Shown here: positions 14,001 through 25,300 of the stretch, piece after piece
Numbering within the stretch: the stretch's first letter is position 1
Layout: each line of letters opens with the position of its first letter
Origin: Rhyacophila brunnea
Taxonomy: Eukaryota > Arthropoda > Insecta > Trichoptera > Rhyacophilidae
DNA: 64,000 nt
Direction of reading: 5' to 3'
Assembly (NCBI GenBank): GCA_022495005.1
Contig: JAGYXB010000612.1
Span: forward strand, 682,001-746,000
Notes under the pieces: generated by a model
Databases searched by the model: none
What the model was told of the DNA's origin: nothing
What the model saw: only the letters and a program-made list of their open reading frames with translations
Program-made: the position numbers and the translations under genes

Positions 14001-15812
14001 GCATTTCTAAGGACTTATTGACCCACCCTCGTATCTTGCTTTATTCAAAATAACATTAAATTGGTATTGAAAATAATCTAGTTTTTGTTTTCTCTTTTAG
14101 TAAAATTGTTAAAAAATAATTACAAGATAAAAAGAACTTTTTATATACCACGTTTTTAAATTTTCTGTGGAATCATAATAAACTTGACAATTCTATGTAT
14201 TAATAAATACTTTTCTTATACTTGATAGAAATACTGAAGAAATATAGAATACTGAAATGTCATTTTGACATTTTATATTGATTTCCATAGTATCGCACGT
14301 ATATATTAATAATTTAGTTGCTAGGACCCCCTTAGCAACCAATAACAGTGTTTTACATTTTACGATTTTTTTCCGTAACATACAAAACAGAATTAACTGA
14401 AAATGAATTCAATTCTACTTAAAGATGGCAAAAAGTATTAAAAGAATGCATTGTCGTCGTGTTCTGATATATTCTGAAAGTTTCAAATGTCGAGCTAGTC
14501 AGGAAGTTAGTTAAAAAATCTTCAATCGTCCAATACAAATCTTGGACAAACAAGAAAAAATTTGTACTGGACAAACAAGAATACGAGCTAATAAAAACGT
14601 GGTAAAATAGGAATACCTTATTATCAAAACTTATGATCACGCTAGATACCTACTGGTAGTTTTTGCATATACATTTATATTAATGTACTTACATATATAT
14701 ACATACTTTGAAGAAATATAGGCGTAGAATTGTGAAATAAGTATAGTCTGTCTCTAAGAATTATGGCCGGGAAGATTTGTGAGCAAAGAATGTGAAAGAC
14801 AGTGGAAGTTCCGTCACAAATAAAGTGTTTACTCAAAAACAAAAATAATACTTATTACACAACATCACACTTACCGGTATATTCCAAAGACATAGTTGAT
14901 TATATTCGCGTTATCCGCTAGTCTGTCATAAACACTCATTAACCTCACTAAGTTATCATGTCCAGATTCTGTTTTTTGATTCTTTCCTTCTTTATTGGAC
15001 AGTTTTTTCAAAATGGCGTCGCTATTGTTGTACATAATGCTCATTTCTGTTTCAATTATAATAGAAACTTCAAATTTTATCGCATCCAACTGGTTATTCA
15101 TCTCATTAATACGCGCCGATATTATATAAATATATAATGACAGTTCTATTAAAGTTATTTCTCTTATAGATACAATAATAGTCATGAGAGAAACCCGCCA
15201 TAGACCGAGCAACATCACGTACTCTAACAAATACATCAATAACACAAAAACAATCAAACAACTCATGAATATTATTACTTCTCTTCTTAATTTTTTATTA
15301 AATTCAACTAAAAACTTTGGATTTAACTGTTCGTCGACTGTTTGAAAATTCGTCAACACTCTTAGAATCTTTTTTCTGCTATAATATGCTGACATTAACA
15401 GCGAAGCTATTGAACCCACTGTTGAAGGAACTAAATATAATAGATCTGTTATTACATCTGCTAATCCTTCATTTACATGCGTATATATACATCTTTGGTA
15501 AAGTATTTGAATTTGGCCACTTAGAATGACAATACTTATTAAAAATGTGTATATTTTTGGAAATACACCAGCTGTAGAAATCTGACTGCTATTCAATGTA
15601 ACTTTTTGTAAAGCAAACATCTTCAGAATCATACAATACGGTTTTATAGAGTATACAAAATCATACTCTTCATTTTGCCCTTGTATAACAATTGTATTAT
15701 TATCTGAACCCTTTGGCAAAACTTCAATTAATCTTGGTAATTTATTTATTAACTCAACGTTAAACTCTTTTTCTTTCATTTTGATAATAAAATATAAGCG
15801 TATTTTATACAC
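8085..15812 (-). CDS. Gustatory receptor A (7tm_7), four exons, phase break between exons 1 and 2
   Basis: Insect gustatory receptors are seven-transmembrane ligand-gated cation channels of chemosensory neurons. Exons: 15812-14875 (312 codons plus 2 nt), 12539-12456, 9773-9626, 8266-8085. Exon 1 holds five hydrophobic segments and ends LMSVYDRLADNANIINYVFG, the family's pre-TM6 signature. Exon 2 encodes a TM6-like stretch (ATISMFIIIISTIKS). Exon 3 encodes the linker (TWMAITNLLSWC onward). Exon 4 encodes the TM7 block ISACGFFPYDFTFLYSLAGG and TYTLIILQ, matching the C-terminal TYx5Q signature. All junctions are GT-AG, and exons 2-3 and 3-4 agree in phase. Exon 1, however, ends with 2 extra nt (donor cg|GTAAGT), whereas exon 2 is open only in phase 0; the strict splice meets a stop. 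The gene is therefore either a pseudogene, uses an unseen donor or exon, or carries a sequence error. A second in-frame ATG is at 15779. It is more divergent than B-D. Confidence 0.75.
8270..9620. repeat. Intron 3 of gene A: dispersed repeat and LTR-like sequence
   Basis: Bases 8938-9140 are a copy of a repeat of about 210 bp with core CTTAATCGAGC, also at 24515-24600, 44455-44625 and split at 52365-52862. Downstream, 9250-9540 has a TATATAAATGCATAAATAAA stretch in GC-richer DNA, which could be a solo LTR (promoter plus polyadenylation signal). No LTR ends were identified, so this is only a suggestion. Confidence 0.4.
9880..10450. repeat. Dispersed repeat with internal hairpin, copy 1
   Basis: Bases 9940-10045 fold as a long imperfect hairpin: CGAGACCGCTGTGTTCCGACT near 9940 is mirrored by AGTCGGAATACAGTGGTCTCG near 10013. 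The following sequence (TCACCTTTATTGTAATGGCG, then GTGAGTGTCATTTT and TAGATGCTTC) recurs at 20770-21505, so both belong to one interspersed family. The open frames at 9813-10181 lie inside this repeat and are not genes. The repeat is split by the hAT MITE at 10451. Confidence 0.6.
10451..10919. mobile_element. hAT MITE, CATGGCCCC family, copy 1
   Basis: The termini are CATGGCCCC and GGGGCCATG, with a perfect 8-bp duplication cattggat at 10443-10450 and 10920-10927. Internally it carries GGGCTCTAGCCTGGGGCCCGG and AAAAAGTCGCCTGCGGCGCT. It has no coding capacity. Other copies are at 16121, 35233 and 52422, with a fragment at 62100. Confidence 0.85.
11063..12438 (+). mobile_element. hAT element with decayed transposase, host of a LINE insertion
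   Basis: It starts CAGTGGTTCTTAACCGGTGCA and ends in the inverse of CAGTGCTTCTTAATC. Flanking gtatagag (11055-11062) and ttatagag (12439-12446) match at 7 of 8 positions. The plus strand retains the C-terminal end of a ZBED5/SCAND3-like hAT transposase in pieces. About 11535-11660 reads FSEITMEKFW and QFSTSYLCELGF with stops; 12087-12180 reads NISEICAKSDNLRYH. A LINE fragment at 11676-12074 separates the pieces. The right end lies 9 bp from the exon 2 splice donor of gene A. Confidence 0.75.
11676..12074 (-). mobile_element. 5'-inverted LINE fragment (RTE-like)
   Basis: Minus strand 11935-11681 encodes the C-terminal end of an RTE-like protein (GHIARRKDSRWTNAV, KSRWIDELIKFGGNTW, TTQDRESWKKLGEAF) and finishes in a TGATGAT-type tail. 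The next segment, 11936-12074, encodes an upstream RT part on the opposite strand (QTVGLKINVSKTKVM). A perfect 12-bp duplication AATAACTAATAT lies at 11664-11675 and 12075-12086. An inverted 5' portion inside one duplication is the mark of twin-primed LINE integration. Confidence 0.8.
12769..14031 (-). mobile_element. mariner transposon in intron 1 of gene A
   Basis: The termini CGAGGGTGGGTCAATAA and its inverse form inverted repeats of about 28 bp, with TA at 12767-12768 and 14032-14033 as the mariner target duplication. Length is 1263 bp, near the usual 1.3 kb. The transposase frame is on the minus strand, the same strand as the host gene. The 5' third (about 13745-13890) is AT-rich and no longer reads as the expected N-terminal helix-turn-helix. 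Confidence 0.92.
12842..13744 (-). CDS. mariner transposase, N-terminally truncated (300 aa)
   Basis: This is a cut-and-paste transposase of the Tc1/mariner superfamily (SETMAR-like branch). The open frame of 300 codons begins at TGRTSTKDEPRSGRPVEV, which in full-length relatives of about 345-360 aa follows the first helix-turn-helix; roughly 50-60 N-terminal residues are thus missing. Visible are the second helix-turn-helix (about residues 25-60), WVPRLL, and the DD34D triad: VDETWIHH (D1), FHQDNARVHT (D2) and YSPDLAPSDFFLF (D3), with exactly 34 residues between D2 and D3. The catalytic part has no stop or frameshift, suggesting a fairly recent insertion. Without the first DNA-binding helix it is probably inactive. 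ATG 13744 is simply the first in frame and may not be a real start. Confidence 0.9.
   Translation of the reverse strand: MVTGRTSTKDEPRSGRPVEVTTPEMINKIHDMVLSDRRLKLSEIIDVTGISKGSVISILHDKLGMKKISARWVPRLLTVDNKRNRVVASKALLSLMQRNPDEFFRRFVTVDETWIHHYTPETKEQSKQWIAKGEPCPKKAKTVKSAGKVMATVFWDARGIIFVDYLEKGKTITRDYYASLLDQLKNKIEEKRPHLNRKKILFHQDNARVHTCLRSMAKIEELKFELVDHPPYSPDLAPSDFFLFPNLKKWLSGQRFFSNEEVIDRTNAYFEDLPKTYFSDGLKKIEKRLTKCIELQRRLC
14113..14613. repeat. Dispersed repeat of about 450 bp, AATTACAAGATAAAAAGAAC family, copy 1
   Basis: It begins AATTACAAGATAAAAAGAAC, contains GTTGCTAGGACCCCC and AACTGAAAATGAATTCAATT, and ends near GAGCTAATAAAAACG. The same order recurs at 56296, 56753 and 60569. No terminal inverted repeat or coding sequence was found, so the class is unknown. 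Confidence 0.65.
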
Positions 15813-16112
15813 AAAATATTATTTAATCGATTAGATAAACGAAACTATTCAATTTAATTATTTACGTTCGCTTATAATAATGCCACACATCTAATAATCA
15901 AACATCACTATGACAATTATAATAAAACGGCCAAGTGTAGTATCTATTATAATCGTCATATTGAAAATTAGGCTTTTAAATTGATTAAAATATTCATATA
16001 CGTCTAAAGCCGGTTACACATACTCCGCTTCAGTTGTCACTTATCAGGATTGACGGAGTGCAGTGTAAAACTATCGGAGTATTATAATATTATGTAGACT
16101 GTAGGTCAGAGG
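15813..16112. other. Upstream region of gene A
   Basis: AT-rich, about 300 bp up to a hAT MITE. It must hold any proximal promoter of gene A. No TATA element stands out convincingly. Confidence 0.3.
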
Positions 16113-16120
16113 TTCTTAAT

Positions 16121-16512
16121 CATGGCCCCCACAAAGGGGGGGCTGACAGGGCTCTAGCCTGGGGGCCCGGCGTGGCGAGTCGACCAGATAAAGTGATATA
16201 AATACACAACACAAATCCTCTCTAATAGTAAAAATAGGGCGCTATTTTCCTTCAATAATGTTAATATTTTAAATTATGTGTTTGTACAATACAATTTTTA
16301 TTTGTATATACTCGACAATTCCATATTTTAAATGGGTGTATTAAAATATTAAAAAAAAAAAAAAACACTAAAAATATACACATTAATTTTACCGCGTACA
16401 TCATTTGGAAAAAGCTACTGTGGAGTGTCACACTGCTTTTATCCTTAGCGATAGGTAGGGGGGCGCCAAAGATCCTAGCCTGGAGGGGCCGCTTCAGGAT
16501 ATGGGGGCCATG
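16121..16512. mobile_element. hAT MITE, CATGGCCCC family, copy 2
   Basis: CATGGCCCCC and GGGGGCCATG are the inverted termini, with a perfect 8-bp duplication ttcttaat at 16113-16120 and 16513-16520. Confidence 0.85.
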
Positions 16513-16520
16513 TTCTTAAT

Positions 16521-17035
16521 ATATGGGCTGCTTGGCATATTGAGGAGGTCAAGGAATATTTTCAACAATAATATAATAAATTCTTAGATCGGCATTATAT
16601 ATTCGCTGCCTCAGTACAAAGGACTATTTGACAAAAAATCTATAAAAAGTCAATGTTTTTGAATACCAATATGAGAGCAATTAGATATTTTTATAAAGTA
16701 CTATAAGTAAGTACTGTAAATATCTTAAAAAAAGAATTGTATCTAAAATTATAAAGAACCACCTTATATTCCCTCTCATATTTAAATTAAATCAATTTAC
16801 GTAATAAAGTGTAGTATTGCACTAAAACAATTATACTCCTTTGATATCCATATTGATATCATAAAAATGTATCTGAAATATTATTATGGCAAAATAAATT
16901 TCTACAAAAATAGTGCAGCCTTGCCCAGAAACTTCAACTGATTATATTTTGTAGTTCAATGTCAAAGCTGACATTTTTTCAATTAGTGTACCCTTGTACT
17001 GATGTAGCAATAGTATTCTAACGTGCATATAATAT
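16521..17035. other. AT-rich DNA, no gene recognised
   Basis: Nothing supported between the MITE and the SINE. Confidence 0.45.
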
Positions 17036-17750
17036 TATAGTGAGGTCCCGGGCTCGAATCCCGTGTCTATCAAATGTATATGCTATTTGTTAATGTGTGT
17101 CTGGGCCCATAGTATGCCCCTAATAGGTTGGGCAATTGGCTAACATCTGTTTCTCGTAATAATAAAAAACCGTTAATACTAGTGGCGAGAGGTGGAGATA
17201 TGCCGTTAAGATCCGACATAAGTACACGCTAAACATTGTCAGTCATACTTATTTGTTTTCATTGAACTTAGAATACAAATTGCAGATGGTGCTGGTTAGT
17301 TTTAAAAATCATTTAAAACCCTGCCCAAACCAAATCATAATAGTTTGGGTATGCAATGGGCGATCCGACAAAAATAGTTCACACTTTTTCAGTCATACTA
17401 ATTAATTGTTTTTATTGATTAATACAAATGGTAATAGATAAAAAATACTCTAAATAATTATGTTTGATTTAATGGGATAACTTTATTTATTTTATAGATA
17501 GACGAATATTTTTTGACATCTATTATGGCATGATTTTACAGAGTATAATGGAATTTTAAAACTAACCAATATCATCCGCAATTTGTATAATAAATGAAAA
17601 CAAATAGGTAAGTATGACTGACAAAGTTTAGTGTGCACTATTTATGTCGGACCTTAATAGCCTACCTCCACTCTCAGCCACTGGTTAATACAACCATTAT
17701 TCTGTGGAGGTCCATATTATTATCGTCTTCTTAGGATCGACTTGGTATTA
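17036..17750 (+). mobile_element. tRNA-derived SINE, copy 2, split by a hAT MITE
   Basis: A B box (GGCTCGAATCC near 17051) and the SINE body (CCCCTAATAGGTTGGGCAAT) run to about 17170. The tail (CTGTGGAGGTCCATAT, TTAGGATCGAC) resumes after 17691. The gap is exactly the MITE at 17180-17683. Confidence 0.7.
17180..17683. mobile_element. Palindromic hAT MITE with long inverted repeats
   Basis: The outer 120 bp or so are inverted copies (TAGTGGCGAGAGGTGGAG left; the inverse of CAGTGGCTGAGAGTGGAGG right). A perfect 8-bp duplication gttaatac lies at 17172-17179 and 17684-17691. It is inserted into a SINE. A relative lies at about 62210-62415. Confidence 0.8.
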
Positions 17751-19830
17751 ATAGACCTGCACAGTCAAACCTGTCAGGTCAACCTGAGCGTGTGTAGCCA
17801 GCTTAATACAAATGAATTGCACAGGTACTTAAAATTATTATGTCATAATCGATTTTACTTTGAAATTAGTATAATATAGAATCTATATATAGATAAATAT
17901 AAAAAGGAGAATTTTACTATTGAAACACTTTTTTTAATTTGATGAAACATATAAATTCTATATTATTCCATGATGATGAAAAATAGTTTATTCAGTCAAA
18001 GAATACACTTAAATAAATTAAATATGATAATTATAGGCTTATACATCTTTCTCGCTTCAATAATAGATTATCGATTTCAAACACAAAGGTATAATATACT
18101 GTTTATTGATTAAGGGTGAATATATACATAATTTTTTTAACTTTACACCTTTTAGTTATTGCCCATTTCATTTTTAAGTTAACTAGACTATTGTAATATT
18201 AAAATATCAACATGACGTGAAATATGAGGAAAGATATGAATCAGAAAATTTATATGAATACAACTTTTAAAAAAACCTCATTAAGAAAATAAATACTAAT
18301 ATTAATTAGGCACATATTGATGGGAAAAAAATATTTTCTTAACGTGTTGGCTTAACCTTCCCTATCCGATACTAACAAATTTCGTCCATTCCGGTGATGT
18401 CACTCTGGGTTACCATAAGATATTGACAATATTGCAGTAAGTAAAAGAGAAATGCACATTTTAGCATGATATATGATAAGTCTAATAATTTCATCATAAT
18501 TGTTTGCTATTTGTTTTATCTATAAAATTATCAAAAAGCATCCAAATGTAATTATTATAATCGTACAAGTATTCATATACATTTTTACAGCCTCCAAAGA
18601 GCCGGTATACTACTTGATCGCACCGCTCTCTCTTTGCTGCATATGTTGTACTTTTTAAATCTATCTGTTTTGATTGTATTTTTTTTCTAGATGCCTTTAT
18701 GGATATCTGGTATTTACTATCAAGGTTTATTTAAGGACTTTAGCATGCGCAAACTACTCTACTTGATGCTAGTAAAATGAAAATTGTGTCGGCTGAGAAA
18801 GATGCCTTATTAAGAACCAAATGGAATGCGATGCTCTATTTACAATGTACATTTATTATTGTATTGTATATATTTACTGGATAATGCTATCAATTTTGAA
18901 AATAATACCATTTTAAATAGATATGAATATGAAAAACTAAATTAATGTTTGTATTTTAATAAGCTCGATAACCTAAGGTGACATTACAGTAACGGGAGAG
19001 TTAAATAATACCTATTACTCCTTCTAGATGGATCATAGATGATGTGATGCTCAGGGGTCTTTCATTATTGGATATGAGTGAAGAGTGGTTTTGGTATACT
19101 TGGTTTACATAATTATTTTGCAGTTAAGTATAGAAAACACAGGTTGTGATATTTTATCATCTCCACAAGGAGCTAAATATATTATTATTTGATAGTTTTA
19201 ACACAAAACATTTGCGTACATTTATAAACAAAAAACTGTTAATTATTAGATATACTACCCACGTGATATATAATTATTACGGATTCCTGAATCTTTCGGG
19301 GTCGTGTAGGGTCGTCAGGTAGGGTATATTTTTTCTGGGCCCAAGAGACGTGGAGAAAAACGGCGTGTTATTCTAAGCGAAGTCGGAATAGTTATTGGCT
19401 AATAAAGTTAATGGCAGTTTATGGAATAGATAATGACCAATAATTGGCTTTTTAAGTACTTTCAATTTGGTTCTGATTATGTTTAGGTTTTTAAATTCAG
19501 ATATTAATTTCAGGTTATATTATAGATTTAGTATCATAGTATATTCAACTTACAGGAAATATTATTATTAGTTTTTTAAAAAATCTACTTATTAGATTAA
19601 GAGATTCGGCGTTTACTTAGTGTTTAACTTGAATTTATAAAACGCATTATGTAAAATGCATGCAACGACTGTGATCACTGATCAGTAATACATTGGACAG
19701 ACGCAGTGATACTTAAATATTAGAATTAATGAACATCTAATAGTAATCTAACCATAAATTTAAAAAGAAACAACATAAACATACCCACGATAATTATTGT
19801 AAAATAATATTATCGCAAAACACATTTCGT
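17751..19830. other. AT-rich DNA, no gene recognised
   Basis: About 2 kb with no recognisable exon or element on either strand. Confidence 0.45.
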
Positions 19831-20340
19831 CAGCTAGACGACGCGTAGTCGAGGGCAGGGTATTATACCTGATACGGCGGATACCTAAGTAAACGTAAAG
19901 GTCCTAAGTAAGAGTCCCGTTAGTTAGCCAAATCCTCCCCTTGCCCCGCCCCCGCATGTTTCGCACATTCGCAAGAAGGGATGCATTTTCAAAAATAAGA
20001 GATAAGAGGATAGTACGAAAACGAAAACGACCACCAAGTCGATATAAACAAACAGTTTCTGGCCCGGCAGATGTGATGCCGCGGACAATGGATTTTATAA
20101 ATCCTAGCATCTCGTCCGCGGTTCGCATCGCAGTGCAAATAAAACCTCTTAATTAATAAATAACAAGTGCCCGTGAAATTTAATAAATAGTGAATATCAC
20201 AAGGTACCTACCTAATTAAATCAGCCCAAAAAAATAACATCAGTGTAGTGCCTAATCTAAGATCCCTTTAAATGAAAACATTGTAATATTACCAATGCTT
20301 TTCTATGTTTTAGTGTAAATAAATCCAGCTCTGCGCGGCG
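19830..20340 (+). other. GC-richer island, possible LTR or 5' exon
   Basis: Base composition changes abruptly (CCCCTTGCCCCGCCCCCGC near 19937). There is a GATATAAAC box near 20039, AATAAA near 20138, and AATATCACAAG|GTACCT near 20195, which resembles an exon end. The two overlapping 70-codon frames show no known domain. I cannot choose between a solo LTR and an untranslated first exon. Confidence 0.3.
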
Positions 20341-20769
20341 CTTTCAAATAAAAAGCTGTGTTAATCCTTTTTATACTATATGTGCCTGTTATGATGTCAC
20401 TCACTTCCCAAACATGAATAATGCTCCATGAAGGATTCCACCAGCCTACTCGTGAGTCCTTTTTGCGGTATTAGTACATAAAACGTAACATTTAAAAAAA
20501 AATACAAACTACGTAGATACTTAATTAAAACTTACATAATATCATACATTTATTATCATATTTTACATACCTCTTTGTCTACCACATGACATTTTAAATA
20601 ACAATACTTAAAACCCAAACTACTCGCCTTACTCATAATATGTAACTTGAAAATTTTATCAGCTGTCTTGTTCTCATATTACATATCTCTTTGTCTACCC
20701 CAAAATATTATAAATAATAATATTTAAAACCAAAATTACTCGTCTTTAGCTTTACAATTGTCGACTGAA

Positions 20770-21505
20770 GTAGAAAGCCGATACATTCACAACGACTGAT
20801 CCTACTTTTTCCGCCCCTCCCGTTGTTGTCTATGGATGACCTGTCATTGTTCTGTAGCGTGCCATACTGACGCGCAATGACATATTAAATGAACAACTCA
20901 CTTCATACCCGGCGCGCACGAGAAATTGTGCATGAAAGTCATTCACAGATGTATAGGTAGGTGTCACGTGACCATACGACGTTCCGTTTCCATTGTGCGA
21001 TACAAGCTTCGAGAATTTATAGTAATATCACCTTTATTGTAATGGCGTATTAGTGTCATGACTCATTGCGTTAGAAACAGATTCTCGGTTACTTACGACT
21101 TCTCGGAGATTAGACGCAAGTGAGCCCAGCGCATCACAGGCGACTGTCCAATGGTTTCTGTCATTCAATTGCATTGAATAAACATTATCTTAAAATGGCA
21201 TTTTATAAATAATAAGTAATACTAACACATGAAAAGTGATATCCCATCTTTTTTGGAGTGTTTAGTAGACAATTTTTAACTAGGCACATTGGCATTTTGT
21301 AACACAATAATAACGGTGGAGTCGAAACCCGGCAGTCAGAAATTTTGTATGGGCAGACCCAGCGGTGTCGCCAGACCGCTTGCAAGCAGAATGTTCATTT
21401 GAGCGTAGGACACCGATATTAAAATATGAATTTCGCCATCCGGCAGACCCGACACAAAGTGAGTGTCATTTTATTTTCTAGATGCTTCGTCCATATTAAT
21501 GTCAT
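20770..21505. repeat. Dispersed repeat, copy 2 of the 9880-10450 family
   Basis: It shares, in order, GATGTATAGGTAG, GTGTCACGTGACC, TCACCTTTATTGTAATGGCG and AGTGAGTGTCATTTTA with the 10-kb copy. It contains no coding sequence. Confidence 0.6.
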
Positions 21506-22312
21506 TGCTGACGCGTCTGTCGTGTTCACACAGGGAATAGTTTGATTTGAATAGATGAGTTTCATGATAAATAATACACTAGCATTCACATACCTTTTTC
21601 AAATGTAATGCATAGATCAATGCTACATATTTTTTGGAAATCGATATTACCACCGATTTTTGTTTGAAGGACTAGTCTGACTTTAACAGTTGTTGAATAA
21701 CAGGAATTAATATTATTTATAAATAACACTGATAGTTAATATGTTTGATTTGAGAATTTTATATAATTCAAATTGAAACGAGAAAGGGCGAATAAATATG
21801 TGCAAGCTGGGATCTGATTTTGACAGCTAAACAGTGGACCACTCATTGCTTGTGCAAAAAAATATGCTTAGGCTTTATTAATCTAAAGATGGCGCTGGCT
21901 CTACTCATTTTATGTAACTAGGAAATTTTTGCATCTATCTCTTTCTCAAATTACCTACATACCGCTTTTTCCACCCTAAAAACACTTAATTAATAACATT
22001 TCAAATCCCAAATTTACCCACTTCATCTACTCATTTGTAACTTGATAAAATTCTTCATATAAGTGGTACATATCATAAAATAACTTCTATAGGTGGTGAA
22101 TATAGAGAGGTAAAATTTGATTTATTATACTTTTAGGTGCATTTCAATTACCTAAGCGTTCATGCCTTTGGTCTATTCTACAAAGTGCCCACTTAAATAT
22201 TGAAGAATTATGTTAGGGTGTATTCTGGACAAATCGATTATCTAATGATGTATTCTAAACATTATAGTATTGATTTACTACAAAGACAATGTTATCATAG
22301 CATATATAATAT
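21506..22312. other. Downstream flank of gene B, no gene recognised
   Basis: AT-rich, with no element borders found. The 3' UTR of gene B lies in the right part. Confidence 0.4.
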
Positions 22313-25300
22313 TTACACGCCCATTTGCATTAATATTATTACATATGTGATTATAGTGCCAGCCATGTTGTACATATAAGTGAAATCAAGAGTGAAAAAT
22401 CCACAAGCTGAGAAGAATGGCGTTCTCCGTGCCACTAAATGAGACCAACGATCCAGAATTGCCTGTTCTCCTGAAAAACAAAACAAAAGTACACTCTTAC
22501 ACTGAAAAACTCGTCATTAATCATACATGTTTTTCAAGATGGCGGCGTTTACGAACAGCTGATTTGAGAAGCTGTCATACTACGTTGTAAAAACATATGT
22601 TTTCAATGGCAAGTAATGTTTAAGCCGGCTCGCACATCACAACTCGCCACGTGTGCCTGACCGCCATAAATCAAAACTTCCGAGAACGGGCAGCCGGTGT
22701 TCCATGATACAACCTCGCACATCTGCCTAGCGATATCGACATTCGCCGCATCGCGGCTGCTCCGAACGCGGCGATAGTCTGAAGAGAAATGGCCGATTAT
22801 GCGGCTGTGCGCATGCGCGGCGTCGATATTGGCCAGACATCGACATGCAGGCTTTGGCCAATGCAACTCGACGCATGTCGCAGCGTCGCAGAGTCGCAGT
22901 TGCATCGGCCAATTTGCGAAGCTCCATTTGATAACGTTTGTTTCTTGGTTAACGATGACGTCACATCGACGAATTCTTCGTAAGACGCATGCGGCGAGTT
23001 CTGATGTGCGAGCCCACTAAGGGCTAACTGCTACATTGTCGACGTTATGTAAACGTAACTAATAATTGTAAACCAGCGCATGATTGACACTTAAAACAAT
23101 AAATATTATGACAACATCGCTTTTAGGTGATTTTCGTTTTTAAGAACGACGCCATCAGTGCAGTGAAAAAATCAAAACTTAATAATTGCGCACCCAATGG
23201 GGAGGGGTTCTCGAATCCGGACCATCATTTTTTGTTCTAAAATGTTTGTAATCTGGCGAACACTCTATTAATTGTTTATATTTTGTGTCAAATAAACAAA
23301 TTATTATGAATTTACCTCCAGGGTTGTTGCAGACAATAGAGTCCATTATGAGAGACGTTCTTTTTGCTTCACTTATGACCTTTACGCAATTAAGAGTTAT
23401 GCCATATAATGTTAATATATTGTAGATTGCAAATCCAATATATCCCAGAACAATGCTCAGGCTTCCATCAATTTCCTAGAAGAAATAATACATTCAATAC
23501 TTACAATTACATTAACAAAATATTTTGATAAAGAAGCTTGTATATTTGATGTAATTGATAATCCTGATAGATTAAGATGAAATTTATGGAAACTGCAAAG
23601 CTATTCTATACATAAGGCGGCTATCAACGGTAGTTTATCATATTTATGTATTGAGACGGTTAATTGTTACAATAAGTTGACCGTATATGCTATCAAAAAG
23701 TGCTATGTTTTAACAGCCTCTCTCTTGACTGTGTTAATTTTTGGAGCGAGATAGACAGTTTAGACGGCTTACTTAATGTAACAATTACAATACATCATAC
23801 TTACATAAAAATGATAAAGTAATAATATTTATTACTTAAGCCGTCGATAGCCGCCCTGTACCTAGAGTTGGATATTTCCCGAGAAAATCTGAATCTCGAG
23901 ATTCGGGATTTCCAGAAGATTTTTCTCGAGAATTCTCGAGATATCGGAGAATTTAAAAAAACCTGTAAAAATCCTAAAATCAGTGTAAAACAGACAAATT
24001 CCAAAAAATATATTTTTTTTGTTTATGTAAGAAAACAAACAAAATAGAAGTAGGAAAAAAATAATTTAAAACATTATTTATTAACGTATAATTTCAAAAT
24101 ACACAGACTGTCTGTCAATGGCTGCGCCTGACAATCGCGTACTCTTTTGAGACACGAAATTCCCTGATGTTGCAAAAATTGCGCTCATTTTGAGTCGACG
24201 TTGGCTTAATTATGTTTAATGCCCCGATCAGACTTTGAACGTTTTGTGTTTTCTGTCACTTTCATATATAAAATCGTTTTTTAAATTAACATTTGATAAT
24301 AAAGAAATCCCGAATCCCGAGAAAAGATTCTCGAGATCCGGGATTTCCCGAAATATTAAAAATTTCAATTCTCGAGATTCGGGATGGAATATCTCGAAAA
24401 TTTCTCGAGAATTCCCGTCGGGAAATTCCCGAAACCCAACTCTACTTATACCTATATAGAAAAAGACCCACTGGGCCGTTAAAAATAATTAGATTATAAT
24501 GTCGCTAAAGTAAACAAAAAACTCCAAACCAAACCACCCCGTCCTACAATCGGTCTTAATGTCGGTGGCTATCACGAAGACCAACGTTTGGTGTAAAGTG
24601 TAAAGCATACTTTTAAAAAACTGAGATAATTGACTGTACGATTTCAGTGCAGTCTTATTAGATTATTATGTTCGTAATAAAAAATGATTAAATGCACTTT
24701 TTTTGTTAAAACTTACTTCGTGTGTATGACCTAACAGGATTCGAGTATTTATTTATTCAGAATCATGTTGCATATTAGAACGTTGGAAGTGACGAAGAGA
24801 CAATTTTTTGACGCAGCGATACTGTCTAAGTTTGCGAATACTGCTCAAAAAACAACAAAGTGGCGTTTAGCCAATATATACATGCGATGTCATAAATCTC
24901 TTACGATAATAATAATGTATTGAGGTTATTACAACAGGATAAAGAAAGTTAGAATTTGATACTTACTCCCATTGAAAACCAATAATTCATGGCGAAATGA
25001 ATCGATCGTACGATTGATAAAATTCCGTTGAACGCTAAAAGGAAATTCTGCAAAAAACATCAACATCAGATGACTTTCTTACAATTATTATTAGAGTGGC
25101 TGACATTTAGTCCTGACTAGGGAATCCAATCCCGAGCCAAAATTCTGATCCCAGGGTTTCGGGATTACAATTTGACAATCACGGGATTGACATTTTTTCC
25201 ATTGTTAATATAAAATTTTTATATTTACAAATAACATTGATAAAATCGGTCAAAAATAAATCGTGTATAATTTATACTATTAATGGCATTTATTGTTAAT

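Noticed and set aside
22603..23020. Four overlapping frames of 64-100 codons
   Set aside because: All lie in a GC-rich Harbinger-like MITE, where long frames appear by chance.
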